Position numbers and translations under genes: made by a program
The notes under the pieces: model-generated
What the model was told of the DNA's origin: nothing
The model's input: the letters and a program-made list of their open reading frames with translations, nothing else
The model's database searches: none
Shown here: positions 27,412 through 36,985 of the stretch, in pieces
Numbering within the stretch: the first letter of the stretch is position 1
Layout: the number at the start of each line of letters is the position of its first letter
From: Glaciecola sp. HTCC2999
GTDB lineage: Bacteria > Pseudomonadota > Gammaproteobacteria > Enterobacterales > Alteromonadaceae
Reading direction: 5' to 3'
Assembly: GCA_949498985.1 (NCBI GenBank)
Contig: CATECQ010000003.1
Location: forward strand, 1-59,338
Length of the DNA: 59,338 bases

Positions 27412-29334
27412 TTATTTCTTGTCGTCTTTCACTTCTTCAAACTCAGCGTCAACCACGTCTTCATCAGCCTTAGCCGATTGTTCAGCTTGACCTTCTGGCG
27501 CTGCACCTTCAGCTTGTGCTTGAGCTTGAGCCATTTCCATTAGTTTTGAAGATGCTTCGATAAGCGCTTGTGTTTTCGCTTCAATTTCAGCTTTATCTTC
27601 ACCACGAGTCGCAGTCTCTAACTCACTAATAGCCGCTTCAATTTTTTCTTTCTCATCAGCAGGTAATGCATCACCCGCTTCTTCCATTTGCTTCTTAATG
27701 CTACCAGCCATGCCATCCGCTGAATTACGAGCTTGAACTAATTCTTCAAATTTCGCATCTGCGTCTTTATTGGCTTCCGCATCTTGTACCATTTTTTCGA
27801 TTTCATCATCTGATAAACCAGAAGAAGCTTGAATCGTGATTTTCTGTTCTTTACCCGTGTCCTTATCTTTTGCTGACACGTGTAAGATACCATCTGCATC
27901 AATATCGAAGGTCACTTCGATTTGAGGTTGACCACGACCTGCAGGACGAATACCTTCTAGATTAAATTGACCTAGAGATTTGTTACCTGATGCTTGTTTA
28001 CGCTCGCCTTGTAATACGTGTACAGTTACCGCAGATTGATTATCTTCTGCAGTCGAGAACGTTTGACCTTTCTTTGTAGGGATCGTCGTATTCTTTTCAA
28101 TCAGTGCCGTCATTACGCCACCCATTGTTTCAATACCTAAAGATAACGGCGTAACATCGAGTAGTAGAACGTCTTTCACATCACCAGATAATACACCACC
28201 TTGAATAGCAGCACCGGTTGCCACTGCTTCATCAGGATTGACATCTTTACGCGGCTCTTTACCAAAGAAATCAGCCACATATTTTTGTACCAATGGCATA
28301 CGTGTTTGACCACCTACCAAGATAATATTGTTGATTTCAGACACCGATAAATCTGCATCAGCTAATGCTTTTTTCACCGGCTCAAGAGATGCTTTAACCA
28401 TGTCTTCAACTAATGACTCTAATTTTGCACGAGTCACTTTGATCGCTAAGTGCTTAGGACCTGAAGCATCAGCCGTAATGTAAGGTAAGTTAACTTCAGT
28501 TTGCTGAGCAGAAGATAATTCAATCTTCGCTTTTTCACCTGCTTCTTTCAGGCGTTGCATTGCTAATGGATCTTTACGTAAATCCACACCTTGGTCTTTA
28601 TTAAACTCTTCTACTAGATAGTTAATTACACGATTATCAAAATCTTCACCACCTAGGTGTGTATCACCATTAGTTGCTAATACTTCAAACGTTTGCTCGC
28701 CATCGACTTCGTCAATTTCAATAATTGAGATATCAAATGTACCACCGCCTAAATCATACACGGCAACCACATTGTCACTACTATTACTGTCCATACCATA
28801 TGCTAACGCCGCCGCTGTTGGCTCGTTAATGATACGTTTAACCTCAAGTCCAGCAATACGGCCAGCATCTTTGGTTGCTTGGCGTTGTGAGTCGTTGAAG
28901 TAAGCAGGAACAGTGATGACTGCACCGGTAACTTCTTCACCTAAATAATCTTCAGCTGTCTTTTTCATTTTCTTCAAGACTTCTGCCGAGATTTGTGGTG
29001 GTGCCATTTTTTCGCTATTCGCTTCTACCCATGCATCACCATTATCTGCTTTGATAATGTCAAACGGCATGATGTCGATGTCTTTTTGAACTTCTTTGTC
29101 TTCAAAACGACGACCAATTAAACGCTTAATAGCGAATAACGTATTTTTAGGGTTGGTTACCGCTTGGCGTTTTGCAGGTGCACCTACTAAAATTTCACCT
29201 TCATTTGAATATGCAATAATAGAAGGAGTTGTGCGATCGCCTTCTGCATTTTCAATAACTTTTGCTTTGTCACCGTCTAAAACTGCAACACATGAATTGG
29301 TTGTGCCTAAATCAATACCAATGATTTTACCCAT
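27412..29334 (-). CDS. dnaK: Chaperone DnaK (Hsp70)
   Basis: 640 residues, full length. N-terminal ATPase domain begins [20 protein letters not shown]; further signatures are [17 protein letters not shown] and the [14 protein letters not shown] phosphate motif; substrate-binding domain from about 390 with [16 protein letters not shown]-terminus ends in acidic EEVKDDKK. It folds and disaggregates proteins with DnaJ and GrpE and controls sigma-32. It has its own sigma-32 promoter in the 94-bp gap after grpE. Confidence 0.98.
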   Translation of the reverse strand: MGKIIGIDLGTTNSCVAVLDGDKAKVIENAEGDRTTPSIIAYSNEGEILVGAPAKRQAVTNPKNTLFAIKRLIGRRFEDKEVQKDIDIMPFDIIKADNGDAWVEANSEKMAPPQISAEVLKKMKKTAEDYLGEEVTGAVITVPAYFNDSQRQATKDAGRIAGLEVKRIINEPTAAALAYGMDSNSSDNVVAVYDLGGGTFDISIIEIDEVDGEQTFEVLATNGDTHLGGEDFDNRVINYLVEEFNKDQGVDLRKDPLAMQRLKEAGEKAKIELSSAQQTEVNLPYITADASGPKHLAIKVTRAKLESLVEDMVKASLEPVKKALADADLSVSEINNIILVGGQTRMPLVQKYVADFFGKEPRKDVNPDEAVATGAAIQGGVLSGDVKDVLLLDVTPLSLGIETMGGVMTALIEKNTTIPTKKGQTFSTAEDNQSAVTVHVLQGERKQASGNKSLGQFNLEGIRPAGRGQPQIEVTFDIDADGILHVSAKDKDTGKEQKITIQASSGLSDDEIEKMVQDAEANKDADAKFEELVQARNSADGMAGSIKKQMEEAGDALPADEKEKIEAAISELETATRGEDKAEIEAKTQALIEASSKLMEMAQAQAQAEGAAPEGQAEQSAKADEDVVDAEFEEVKDDKK

Positions 29335-29374
29335 TGTCTTACTCCAAATAACTGTTCAATAATGTCTATACTTT

Positions 29375-29402
29375 TAATGGGGTTATTATGAATACTTTCA
29401 AT
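29375..29402 (-). promoter_or_regulatory. Sigma-32 promoter of dnaK
   Basis: Minus strand ATTGAAA (29396-29402), 13-bp spacer, CCCCATTA (29375-29382). This fits the heat-shock consensus CTTGAAA-N13/14-CCCCATNT at all but one -35 and one -10 position, and starts transcription about 35 bp before dnaK. Same spacer length as the grpE promoter. Confidence 0.8.
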
Positions 29403-29428
29403 ACCCACATTTAAAAATTTCTTTAATT

Positions 29429-30091
29429 TTATGCTTCTGCATCTTCTGCTGTCGCAGGGGCCTCTGGCGCCTTTGACACCATGACCATTGCGGGACGTAA
29501 CAAACGACCATTAATCACATACCCTTTTTGCATCACAGCAATCACGGTATTTGGTGCAACATCTGCAGATTCCTGCATGGACATTGCTTGATGTTGGTCT
29601 GGATTAAATACTTCACCTTCTGGGTTTAGCACTTCTAATCCATTTTTTTCAACCGTACTGATAAATGATTTTTGAGTCATATCAATACCGTCTAAAATAG
29701 GTTTTAACGCTTCGTCTTCACGATCTGCAAAGCGAATTGCATTTTCTAAATTATCAATAACGGGTAATAAATCCCCAGCAAACCGCTCTAAGGCAAACTT
29801 ACGTGCTTTTTCAATTTCAGCTTCAGCGCGACGCTTGGCATTTTCACCTTCTGCAACGGCTCGTAATGCTCCGTCTTTTTGATCGGCGAGCGCTTGCTTT
29901 GCAGCAGCAAGTTCATTTTCAAGTTCAAAAATACGCGCTTGTTCTGGTGATAATGTCTCAACATTATCAGTCTCAACATCTGCAGTATCATTATCAATCG
30001 TCACAGACTCTTGAGTTTGTTCTGGATTGATATCTTCTGGGGATGTCTGTGTGTTATTTTGGGCATCTGAGTTTTCGTGTTGTTCGCTCAT
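29429..30091 (-). CDS. grpE: Nucleotide exchange factor GrpE
   Basis: 220 residues. The N-terminal 55 residues are acidic and low in complexity (SEQHENSDAQNNTQTSPEDI), then a long coiled coil (about 55-110), then the C-terminal beta-wing with NPEGEVFNPDQHQAMSMQE and VIAVMQKGYVINGRLLRPAM. It releases ADP from DnaK and acts as the cluster's thermosensor. A strong GGAGG precedes the ATG. First gene of the heat-shock cluster. Confidence 0.97.
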   Translation of the reverse strand: MSEQHENSDAQNNTQTSPEDINPEQTQESVTIDNDTADVETDNVETLSPEQARIFELENELAAAKQALADQKDGALRAVAEGENAKRRAEAEIEKARKFALERFAGDLLPVIDNLENAIRFADREDEALKPILDGIDMTQKSFISTVEKNGLEVLNPEGEVFNPDQHQAMSMQESADVAPNTVIAVMQKGYVINGRLLRPAMVMVSKAPEAPATAEDAEA

Positions 30092-30141
30092 GCGTCCTCC
30101 GTAAATCTTTAATGTGTCGTCGTATTTGTTTGTTGCAGTAT

Positions 30142-30169
30142 AAATGGGGATAGATCCAATGCCTTCAAG
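30142..30169 (-). promoter_or_regulatory. Sigma-32 promoter of grpE
   Basis: Minus strand CTTGAAG (30163-30169), 13-bp spacer, CCCCATTT (30142-30149): one mismatch to the sigma-32 consensus in total. It lies about 50 bp before the grpE ATG. Heat-shock induction of the whole cluster follows from it. Confidence 0.88.
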
Positions 30170-30313
30170 GGGACTTGGATAATTTTTGTAATATTTTTTA
30201 AGTTTTATTATTTACCCATAATTTTTTAAACGCATTGGACATGTGTTCTATATATTTATTAGCTTTTTATTGCTAAAATTTTCAAAAACTTAAAGAACAT
30301 AAGGACAATTGCA

Positions 30314-31309
30314 ATGGCAATGTTTGGGACTGAGTTTATGCCTGAAATGGCATTAACTTCCTACAGTAATAATAACTGGTCTAAAGCTGAGCATGTCGCA
30401 TCAGACAGTATCTCAATGCATCCAGGTGCACATGTGCTTCATTATTCAAGTACGTGTTTCGAAGGTTTAAAAGCATTTTCACATGCTGATGGTAGTATTA
30501 ATATTTTCAGAATGGATCAAAATCTAAACCGATTTGAGCAGAGTAGCCGTTTATTGTCATTACCTGAAATTGATAAACAGCAAGTCGCAGATATGATTAT
30601 TGAGCTTGTACGTAAATATAAAGCTGATGTTCCACTACCGCCTGGCTCGATGTATATTCGCCCAACACATATCGGTACAGAACCTTCTATAGGTAAAGCT
30701 GCCGCGCCCTCATTAACGTCTTTATTGTATGTGTTACTTTCACCTGTTGGCGATTATTTTGCAGGTGGTGCAAAACCGCTGCGTATTCTGTTAGATGAAA
30801 AAGGAGTTAGGTGCGCTCCTCATATGGGTATGATCAAAAGTGGTGGAAACTATGCTAGTGCCTTAGGTCCTATCTTAGCTGCTAAAGATTCAGTTCAAGC
30901 AGATCAAATATTATTTTGTCCTGATGGTGATGTTCAAGAGACAGGTGCAGCAAATTTTATTTTGATAGATGGAAATGAAGTTATTACAAAAGCACTCGAT
31001 ACATCATTCCTACATGGCGTAACACGGGATTCAGTCTTAACCATTGCAAAAGATTTAGGAATGACGGTAAGTGAACGTGATATCTGCGTAGAAGAATTAC
31101 TAGATCGCGCTAAAAAACCAAATGTCGAAGCAGCATTATCTGGCACAGCAGCGGTACTAACACCGGTAGGAACATTTATTCATAATAATATTGAACATCA
31201 AGTAGGCACGGGTAAAGCGGGTAACACTACGCTAAAACTAAGACAAACATTAAATGACATACAATGGGGTAAGCAAGCAGATACCCATAATTGGTTACTC
31301 AAAGTATAG
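30314..31309 (+). CDS. ilvE: Branched-chain amino acid aminotransferase
   Basis: 331 residues, class IV PLP aminotransferase of the longer IlvE type. Conserved pieces are HPGAHVLHYSSTCFEGLKAF (36-55), K175 in HMGMIKSGGNYAS as the PLP lysine, and VQETGAANFILID. It catalyses the last step of leucine, isoleucine and valine synthesis. ATAAGGA stands before the ATG. It is a single gene, divergent from grpE; no other ilv gene is nearby. Confidence 0.93.
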   Translation: MAMFGTEFMPEMALTSYSNNNWSKAEHVASDSISMHPGAHVLHYSSTCFEGLKAFSHADGSINIFRMDQNLNRFEQSSRLLSLPEIDKQQVADMIIELVRKYKADVPLPPGSMYIRPTHIGTEPSIGKAAAPSLTSLLYVLLSPVGDYFAGGAKPLRILLDEKGVRCAPHMGMIKSGGNYASALGPILAAKDSVQADQILFCPDGDVQETGAANFILIDGNEVITKALDTSFLHGVTRDSVLTIAKDLGMTVSERDICVEELLDRAKKPNVEAALSGTAAVLTPVGTFIHNNIEHQVGTGKAGNTTLKLRQTLNDIQWGKQADTHNWLLKV

Positions 31310-31334
31310 TGTCATTATTAATTGTATTTATACT

Positions 31335-31402
31335 CGTTATTACAACATTTTTATTAGATAGTTATCATATTTAGTTATGATAAACATAATGTTGTAATGA
31401 CG
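31335..31402. repeat. Long inverted repeat between ilvE and yaiI
   Basis: CGTTATTACAACAT (31335-31348) is matched by ATGTTGTAATGACG (31389-31402), 14 bp with one G-T wobble. Nested inside is TTATCAT (31362-31368) with ATGATAA (31377-31383). No T-run follows on either strand, so it is not a standard terminator; it may form an mRNA-stabilising 3' structure or a protein site. Confidence 0.6.
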
Positions 31403-31477
31403 TTTATAGCAAACATTCTGTAGCATTTCTCATTATGGTAAACTTCTTTCACTATACACTGAGGATATAACTTAACA

Positions 31478-31924
31478 ATGCACATATATGTCGACGCCGA
31501 TGCTTGCCCTAACTTAATTAAAGATATTCTGTTTCGAGCGGCTCAGCGGACTCAGATCCACTTAACCTTAGTCGCAAACCAATCAATTAAAAAACCGGCC
31601 TCTGCATTTATCCATATGTTACAAGTGCCTCAAGGATTTGATGTTGCCGACGATGAGATCGTCAGACGAGTGGAAGCAAATGATTTAGTTATTACTGCTG
31701 ATATTCCTTTAGCCGCTGAAGTCATTGAAAAATCAGCTATCGCATTAAATCCTCGTGGTGAACTATATACTACGCATAACATTCGTAGCATTTTAAACAT
31801 GCGTGACTTCATGGATACTATGCGCTCAAGTGGTGTGCAAACAGGCGGACCACCTCCAATATCACAAACAGAACGTCAACAATTTGCGAATGCGTTAGAT
31901 CGTATTTTAGCCAAAGTAACCTAA
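31478..31924 (+). CDS. yaiI: YaiI/YqxD (UPF0178) family protein
   Basis: 148 residues, matching E. coli YaiI throughout: starts [20 protein letters not shown], then [40 protein letters not shown] and [20 protein letters not shown]. The fold is PIN/NYN nuclease-like with conserved Asp residues, but no activity is established. It sits 22 bp before the dehydrogenase gene; an unrelated function is likely. Confidence 0.92.
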   Translation: MHIYVDADACPNLIKDILFRAAQRTQIHLTLVANQSIKKPASAFIHMLQVPQGFDVADDEIVRRVEANDLVITADIPLAAEVIEKSAIALNPRGELYTTHNIRSILNMRDFMDTMRSSGVQTGGPPPISQTERQQFANALDRILAKVT

Positions 31925-31946
31925 TACAGACTTATAAGGATAAAGC

Positions 31947-32711
31947 ATGACACATACAGTATTTATCACTGGCGGTGCAAGTGGTATCGGTTTTGGAATA
32001 GCAGAATTTTTAGGGCAACAAGGTCATCGAATATTAATTGCTGATATAAATAGACAAGCAGCTGATAAGGCTTGTGAACAATTACACGCTCAAGGAATTT
32101 CATGTCGCCCTGTCATTTTAGATGTGACAGATGCCGAGGCCATCCAGCAATTACCCATCACTTTGCATGATGAAACTATCGATATATTAGTGAATAATGC
32201 CGGGATCCAACATGTCTCTAAAATTGAAAATTTCCCCCCAGAGAAATGGCAGTTGCTCATCAATATTATGCTAGTTGCACCCGCGATGTTAACCCAAGCA
32301 TTTTTGCCTGGTATGCGAGCGCGTAATTATGGTCGAATCATCAATGTCGGTTCTATTCATTCTGTGGTGGCCTCGCCTTATAAGTCAGCTTACGTTGCTG
32401 CTAAACATGGTTTATTAGGCTTTGCCAAAACGATTGCACTTGAGACGGGTGAACATGACATTACCATTAATACACTCTGCCCTGCTTATGTCAAAACACC
32501 ATTAGTAGAAGCTCAAATCGCGAAACAAGCGGTTGAGAATGACTTATCAGAAGATGACGTCGTCAATAAAATCATGCTTGAGCCAATGCCTAAGAAGGCG
32601 TTCATTGAAGTCAGTGAGTTAGCCCAAACGGCTAATTTTTTAATGTCTAACGCGGCAAAAAACATCACCGGACAAACCTTGATCCTTGATGGTGGCTGGA
32701 CAGCACGTTAA
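31947..32711 (+). CDS. 3-hydroxybutyrate dehydrogenase (SDR family)
   Basis: 254 residues. Short-chain dehydrogenase with the NAD motif TGGASGIGFGIA (8-19), NNAG (83-86), and catalytic S136, Y149 and K153 in SAYVAAKHGLLGFAKT. The NTLCPAYVKTPLVEAQI segment with a helical lid resembles D-beta-hydroxybutyrate dehydrogenases (bdhA), which interconvert 3-hydroxybutyrate and acetoacetate, consistent with ketone body or PHB use. No PHB genes are adjacent. Other SDR substrates remain possible. Confidence 0.82.
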   Translation: MTHTVFITGGASGIGFGIAEFLGQQGHRILIADINRQAADKACEQLHAQGISCRPVILDVTDAEAIQQLPITLHDETIDILVNNAGIQHVSKIENFPPEKWQLLINIMLVAPAMLTQAFLPGMRARNYGRIINVGSIHSVVASPYKSAYVAAKHGLLGFAKTIALETGEHDITINTLCPAYVKTPLVEAQIAKQAVENDLSEDDVVNKIMLEPMPKKAFIEVSELAQTANFLMSNAAKNITGQTLILDGGWTAR

Positions 32712-32729
32712 TTAAGGTGGGTTACAATG

Positions 32730-32758
32730 TTGGCATTATATAAGGTTAATGATACATT
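32730..32758 (+). promoter_or_regulatory. Candidate sigma-70 promoter of nadK
   Basis: TTGGCA (32730-32735), 17-bp spacer, TACATT (32753-32758): five and four of six matches. The start would fall near 32765, 24 bases before the nadK ATG. The same stretch holds a 20-codon frame (32727-32789) whose TAA overlaps the nadK ATG as TAATG, but the promoter explains the sequence better. Confidence 0.55.
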
Positions 32759-32788
32759 CGCCCATACAGAACTAGACGAGATGAATTA

Positions 32789-33664
32789 ATGAAATATGCC
32801 ACTGTCGGCCTTATTGGTAAACCAGAACATGAAGGTACTCATGTCAGCCTGACGGCGCTCACTCATTATTTACATGAAAAAGGCTGCCGTGTTTTAATTG
32901 AATCTCGTCTCCATGCCGAAATGAATGATGACCGTCTTACCAGCGCAGAGCTCGTTACAATTGGTCAAGAAGCCGATTTAGCTATCGTGGTGGGTGGTGA
33001 TGGTAATATGCTTGGTGCCGCTCGCGTACTATCCCGATTTGATATTCATGTAGTTGGTGTAAACAGAGGGAATTTAGGGTTTCTAACTGATATCAATCCT
33101 GATGATATCGATACTGACCTAGATGCAATATTTGCTGGTGAAGGCGTCATTGAACATCGTTTTTTATTAGAAGTCGATGTGTTTCGTCATGAATCGTTAA
33201 AATCAACCAATGTGGCGGTCAATGAAGTCGTTTTACACCATGGTAAAGTCGCACATATGATGGAATTTGAGGTCGATGTGAATGGTAAATTCATGTTTTC
33301 TCAACGTTCCGATGGATTAATAGTAGCCACACCGACAGGCTCTACTGCCTATTCTCTATCAGGAGGAGGGCCTATTTTAATGCCGTCACTTGAAGCACTC
33401 ACACTTGTGCCTATGTTCCCTCATACATTGACATCGCGCCCTATCGTCGTCGATGCAGATAGTAAAATTACTTTGCGTGTATCTAAAGTCAATTCTGATA
33501 ATTTACAGGTCTCTTGTGATAGTCATATTGTCCTAAGTATTCTACCTGGTGATGAAGTTGTGATCCGTAAATCACCCAACCAACTGAACCTAGTTCACCC
33601 TCCATCTTATGATTACTTTAATGTATTACGCACAAAGCTCAACTGGGGCAGCAAACTTTATTAA
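32789..33664 (+). CDS. nadK: NAD kinase
   Basis: 291 residues. The GGDG motif of the NAD/diacylglycerol kinase fold is at 69-72 (VVGGDGNMLGAARV), followed by VNRGNLGFLTDINPDD and SDGLIVATPTGSTAYSLSGG. It makes NADP from NAD and ATP. The nadK-recN-bamE order is that of E. coli. Confidence 0.97.
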   Translation: MKYATVGLIGKPEHEGTHVSLTALTHYLHEKGCRVLIESRLHAEMNDDRLTSAELVTIGQEADLAIVVGGDGNMLGAARVLSRFDIHVVGVNRGNLGFLTDINPDDIDTDLDAIFAGEGVIEHRFLLEVDVFRHESLKSTNVAVNEVVLHHGKVAHMMEFEVDVNGKFMFSQRSDGLIVATPTGSTAYSLSGGGPILMPSLEALTLVPMFPHTLTSRPIVVDADSKITLRVSKVNSDNLQVSCDSHIVLSILPGDEVVIRKSPNQLNLVHPPSYDYFNVLRTKLNWGSKLY

Positions 33665-33673
33665 TATCTGATC

Positions 33674-33702
33674 TTGCATGAAATACAAATACTGTATATA
33701 TT
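33674..33702 (+). promoter_or_regulatory. recN promoter
   Basis: TTGCAT (33674-33679), 17-bp spacer, TATATT (33697-33702). The first LexA box covers the -10 hexamer, so LexA would block polymerase directly. Confidence 0.75.
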
Positions 33703-33707
33703 TACAC
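33692..33707 (+). promoter_or_regulatory. LexA (SOS) box 1 of recN
   Basis: CTGTATATATTTACAC, 14 of 16 matches to CTGTATATATATACAG. It overlaps the recN -10. Confidence 0.85.
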
Positions 33708-33710
33708 TTA

Positions 33711-33726
33711 TTGTATGTTTACACAG
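33711..33726 (+). promoter_or_regulatory. LexA (SOS) box 2 of recN
   Basis: TTGTATGTTTACACAG, 12 of 16 consensus matches, centred 19 bp after box 1 and just before the recN ATG. Multiple boxes at recN are also the E. coli arrangement. Confidence 0.65.
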
Positions 33727-33736
33727 TGGTTTTGAC

Positions 33737-35416
33737 ATGATTTTATCCCTATCAATAGAAAACTTTGCCGTAGTAAAATCGGTACATGTAGATTTTCAGC
33801 AAGGTCTCTCAGTAGTCACTGGTGAAACTGGTGCAGGTAAATCGATTGCAATTGATGGCTTAAGTTTATGTTTAGGCGCCCGGGCTGATGCAAATGCTGT
33901 GCGTAAAAACTGTGACAAAGCCTCCGTTGTTGCTGAATTTGATATCCAGGAATTACCCAAAGTTAAACATTGGTTAACTGAACTAGAACTTATCCAAGAA
34001 GAAGCCCCCAACGAATGTACCATTCGACGTGTAATATCAGCAGAGGGACGTTCTAAGGCTTTTATTAATGGCAAAGTTGTCACCCTTAGTCAATTAAAGG
34101 TCCTTGGTCAGTGGTTAGTTAGTATCCACGGACAACATGCTCATCATCAATTATTAAAAGCGGATGCACAGTTACATTTACTTGATCAATTTGCCAATCA
34201 TCCAGATTTACTTTCCAGTGTAAAATCCAGCTTTGAACAATACCGTCAAATAAAACAACATTTTGATGAACTCACCGCCACTCAGGAACAACGCAAAGCA
34301 CGTAGTCAACTTTTGAGTTATCAAGTTGAAGAATTAGATAATTTTGGGTTACAACAAGATGAGTTTGAACAATTAGAAATTGAATTCAAACGCTTATCTA
34401 ATTCACAAACGTTACTCGAGGAAGCGCAACTGAGTTTTCATCGTTTATATGAGAATGACGAATATAATGCATTATCACTCGTACAAAAATGTGTAAATGA
34501 ACTGGAACAATTAGAAACTCATGATGCGACACTCAGTCCGATTGTAAGTATCCTAAAAGACAGTGCAATCAATATCGAAGAAGCTTCGAATGAATTACGA
34601 AGTTATTGTGATGACTTAGATATTGATCCTATACGCATGCAACAAGTCGAGCAGCGTTATCAACAAGCAATGGATTTTGCACGTAAGCATAATATTATGC
34701 CTGAAGCATTATATGATACTCATCAGGCACTGGCAGCTGAATATGCTGAGCTTCAAGCATCTTCGGTTTCATTAGAAGAAGTAGCAGAACAGGTTCAAGC
34801 TGAACTGGATAATTACTTAGAAAAAACAGCTCAATTAAGTCAATCTCGTCAGATTGCAGGTGAAGCGTTAGCTCAACAAATTGTTGAATCCGTCACCCAA
34901 ATGAATATGGCTCATACTCAACTTAAATTTGCCGTTAATTATGATACTACACAACCTCTTCATGCCAATGGTTTAGATACAATACAAATATTGGTCACAA
35001 CTAATCCAGGACAACCAATGGATGTCATTGAAAATGTTGTTTCTGGCGGGGAGTTATCCCGTATTGGTTTAGCTATCCAAGTCATCACATCTCATTTAAA
35101 TCAAGTGCCTACTTTGATTTTTGATGAAGTGGATACAGGTATCAGTGGACCTACCGCAGCAATCGTTGGCAGCTTATTGAGGAAGTTAGGTGACAGTACT
35201 CAAGTTATGTGTGTCACTCATTTACCTCAAGTAGCCGCACAAGGTCATCAACAACTATTTGTGAACAAACTCACTGATGGTGAAACGACAGAAACGACTA
35301 TGCGTGCACTCAATGATGAGCAGCGTGTTCGCGAATTAGCACGTCTATTAGCTGGTGACACTTTAACCGATAGCGCAATCGCAAATGCACAAGAGATGCT
35401 GCAAAAAGTCAGTTAA
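33737..35416 (+). CDS. recN: DNA repair protein RecN
   Basis: 559 residues from the ATG at 33737 (MILSLSIENFAVV), the usual start for the family; the frame is open further upstream, but that part overlaps the promoter and LexA boxes. SMC-like ATPase: Walker A GETGAGKS (29-36), long coiled coil (about 150-380), then signature VSGGELSRIGLAI and Walker B TLIFDEVDTGISG. It holds broken ends together during double-strand break repair. SOS regulation is supported by two LexA boxes. Confidence 0.96.
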   Translation: MILSLSIENFAVVKSVHVDFQQGLSVVTGETGAGKSIAIDGLSLCLGARADANAVRKNCDKASVVAEFDIQELPKVKHWLTELELIQEEAPNECTIRRVISAEGRSKAFINGKVVTLSQLKVLGQWLVSIHGQHAHHQLLKADAQLHLLDQFANHPDLLSSVKSSFEQYRQIKQHFDELTATQEQRKARSQLLSYQVEELDNFGLQQDEFEQLEIEFKRLSNSQTLLEEAQLSFHRLYENDEYNALSLVQKCVNELEQLETHDATLSPIVSILKDSAINIEEASNELRSYCDDLDIDPIRMQQVEQRYQQAMDFARKHNIMPEALYDTHQALAAEYAELQASSVSLEEVAEQVQAELDNYLEKTAQLSQSRQIAGEALAQQIVESVTQMNMAHTQLKFAVNYDTTQPLHANGLDTIQILVTTNPGQPMDVIENVVSGGELSRIGLAIQVITSHLNQVPTLIFDEVDTGISGPTAAIVGSLLRKLGDSTQVMCVTHLPQVAAQGHQQLFVNKLTDGETTETTMRALNDEQRVRELARLLAGDTLTDSAIANAQEMLQKVS

Positions 35417-35543
35417 CCCTTTATTAGAAGGGAAATATAGAAGATTTCTTAAGATATCTGCTCTATTGAACTAATAAACGGTTGAATGGTCATAAGCACT
35501 GATATAGCATTCGTCTGTCAACATAATACTAACTAGGCTTTAA

Positions 35544-35897
35544 ATGAAACTATCTCCTCTTATTCTGTGTCTTGTCGCTATGATATCTTTATCTGGCTGT
35601 TCTAATTGGATATTCAGAATAGATATCCCTCAAGGTAATTATCTTGATGATCGTGATGTTAAGAAACTCCGCATTGAAATGACGAAAGAACAGGTTGAAT
35701 TTGTATTAGGTAGGCCAATAGTCAAAGACAGTTTTGACCCTGATACTTGGTATTATGTATACGAAATGAAACGCGGTATGACCACTCGCGGTGAAGATTT
35801 TCGAAAAGAGTTGGTGATTAAGTTTACCGATAATAAACTTTCATCCGCTGAGGGTGACTTTGAATTAGACCCTGATTTTAATACACCGTTAGGGTAA
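35544..35897 (+). CDS. bamE: Outer membrane assembly lipoprotein BamE
   Basis: 117 residues. Lipobox SLSGC places the lipidated cysteine at C19. The SmpA/OmlA domain follows: MTKEQVEFVLGRPIVKDSF, then DTWYYVYEMKRG and LVIKFTDNKLSS. It is part of the BAM complex that inserts outer-membrane barrels. It has its own 127-bp upstream region after recN and a strong terminator. Confidence 0.95.
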   Translation: MKLSPLILCLVAMISLSGCSNWIFRIDIPQGNYLDDRDVKKLRIEMTKEQVEFVLGRPIVKDSFDPDTWYYVYEMKRGMTTRGEDFRKELVIKFTDNKLSSAEGDFELDPDFNTPLG

Positions 35898-35949
35898 ATA
35901 GTGTGGTTACAAATCACACTATAGTACAGACTACTTTCAAACAATGAAC

Positions 35950-35982
35950 AAGCTTGGTTACATTACATAACCAAGCTTTTTT
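35950..35982 (+). terminator. Terminator of bamE
   Basis: AAGCTTGGTTA (35950-35960) pairs perfectly with TAACCAAGCTT (35968-35978) around CATTACA, followed by TTTTG. Strong in the plus direction; rluB ends 8 bp away on the other strand but lacks a T-run there. Confidence 0.9.
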
Positions 35983-35989
35983 GTTGCTT

Positions 35990-36985
35990 TTATTTAGAGC
36001 CACCCGATCCAGCACGTGTTCTACCTAGATTACCTTTCTTACCTTTTGTACGATGTAATTGAGGTTTACCGTTATTCGGTTTACGTCGTGGCATATTTTT
36101 TGTCTCAGGATTGCCTGACTCGTCATTAGCGTTTACCGGCGCTTTAGCATTTCGGTCTTTGTGTTTCTTTACCGACTTACGCATACGCGATAATTGGGTA
36201 TGATTTAATTTATTATCATTGATCCCAACAAGCGTTTCTGTTTCAGCCGGTAATTGAACTTGTTTTCTCAATGCATTAACATCAGTGAGTTCTAATTCTA
36301 TCCATGCGCCTTGTGGCAAACGCTTTTGTAATGATAGAGGGCCATAACGTAAACGAATCAGTCGAGAGACTTGCACCCCTTGTGATTCCCATAAACGACG
36401 CACTTCTCGATTACGACCTTCGGATAAAGACACGTTATACCATGCGTTAATACTTTCTTCTTCATTCGGGCGAGCAATAATTTTAGTAAACTTGGCTAAA
36501 CCATCTTCTAGTTCAACTCCAGTTTCTAATAATTTCAGTGTTTTAGGCTCGACCTCACCAAACACTCTGACGGCATATTCACGTTCAACTTCATGACGTG
36601 GATGCATCAAACGGTTGGCTAACTCACCATCGTTCGTAAACAATAATAAACCGGCAGTATTTAAATCTAATCGACCCACTGCTATCCAACGACCCGATTG
36701 AATATTGGGTAAACGATCAAACACAGTTTGTCGACCAAGAGGGTCAGTACGGGAACATAATTCACCTTCAGGTTTGTTATACATGAGTACTCGACACACC
36801 GGGGCTTTTTGATCACGTTTTAGGAGATTACCATCAACACGAATTTGATCATTAGGTTCAACGCGGTCCCCTAAAGTAGCGATGGTTCCGTTGACCGAAA
36901 TTCGACCTTGCTCAATCCATGTTTCCATCTCACGACGGGAACCAACACCTTGGTTGGCTAGGACTTTCTGTAATTTGTCTGACAT
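35990..36985 (-). CDS. rluB: 23S rRNA pseudouridine(2605) synthase RluB
   Basis: 331 residues. N-terminal S4 domain (MSDKLQKVLANQGVGSRREM), then the RsuA-type synthase core with catalytic D107 in VGRLDLNTAGLLLFTNDGEL and LSEGRNREVRRLWESQGVQV. A basic, disordered tail from about 260 (KSVKKHKDRNAKAPVN, GKPQLHRTKGKKGN) is typical of RluB rather than RluE. The ATG overlaps the stop of an scpB remnant (TAATG), a leftover of the usual scpA-scpB-rluB operon. Confidence 0.94.
   Translation of the reverse strand: MSDKLQKVLANQGVGSRREMETWIEQGRISVNGTIATLGDRVEPNDQIRVDGNLLKRDQKAPVCRVLMYNKPEGELCSRTDPLGRQTVFDRLPNIQSGRWIAVGRLDLNTAGLLLFTNDGELANRLMHPRHEVEREYAVRVFGEVEPKTLKLLETGVELEDGLAKFTKIIARPNEEESINAWYNVSLSEGRNREVRRLWESQGVQVSRLIRLRYGPLSLQKRLPQGAWIELELTDVNALRKQVQLPAETETLVGINDNKLNHTQLSRMRKSVKKHKDRNAKAPVNANDESGNPETKNMPRRKPNNGKPQLHRTKGKKGNLGRTRAGSGGSK

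Noticed and set aside
29803-30030. Frames antisense to grpE, dnaK and carB
   Set aside because: Shadows of well-supported genes, with low-complexity or Gln/Ser-rich peptides and no ribosome sites.
32727-32789. 20-codon frame overlapping the nadK start as TAATG
   Set aside because: The same bases form a good TTGGCA-N17-TACATT promoter; coupling may be coincidental. Kept only as a note under the promoter.
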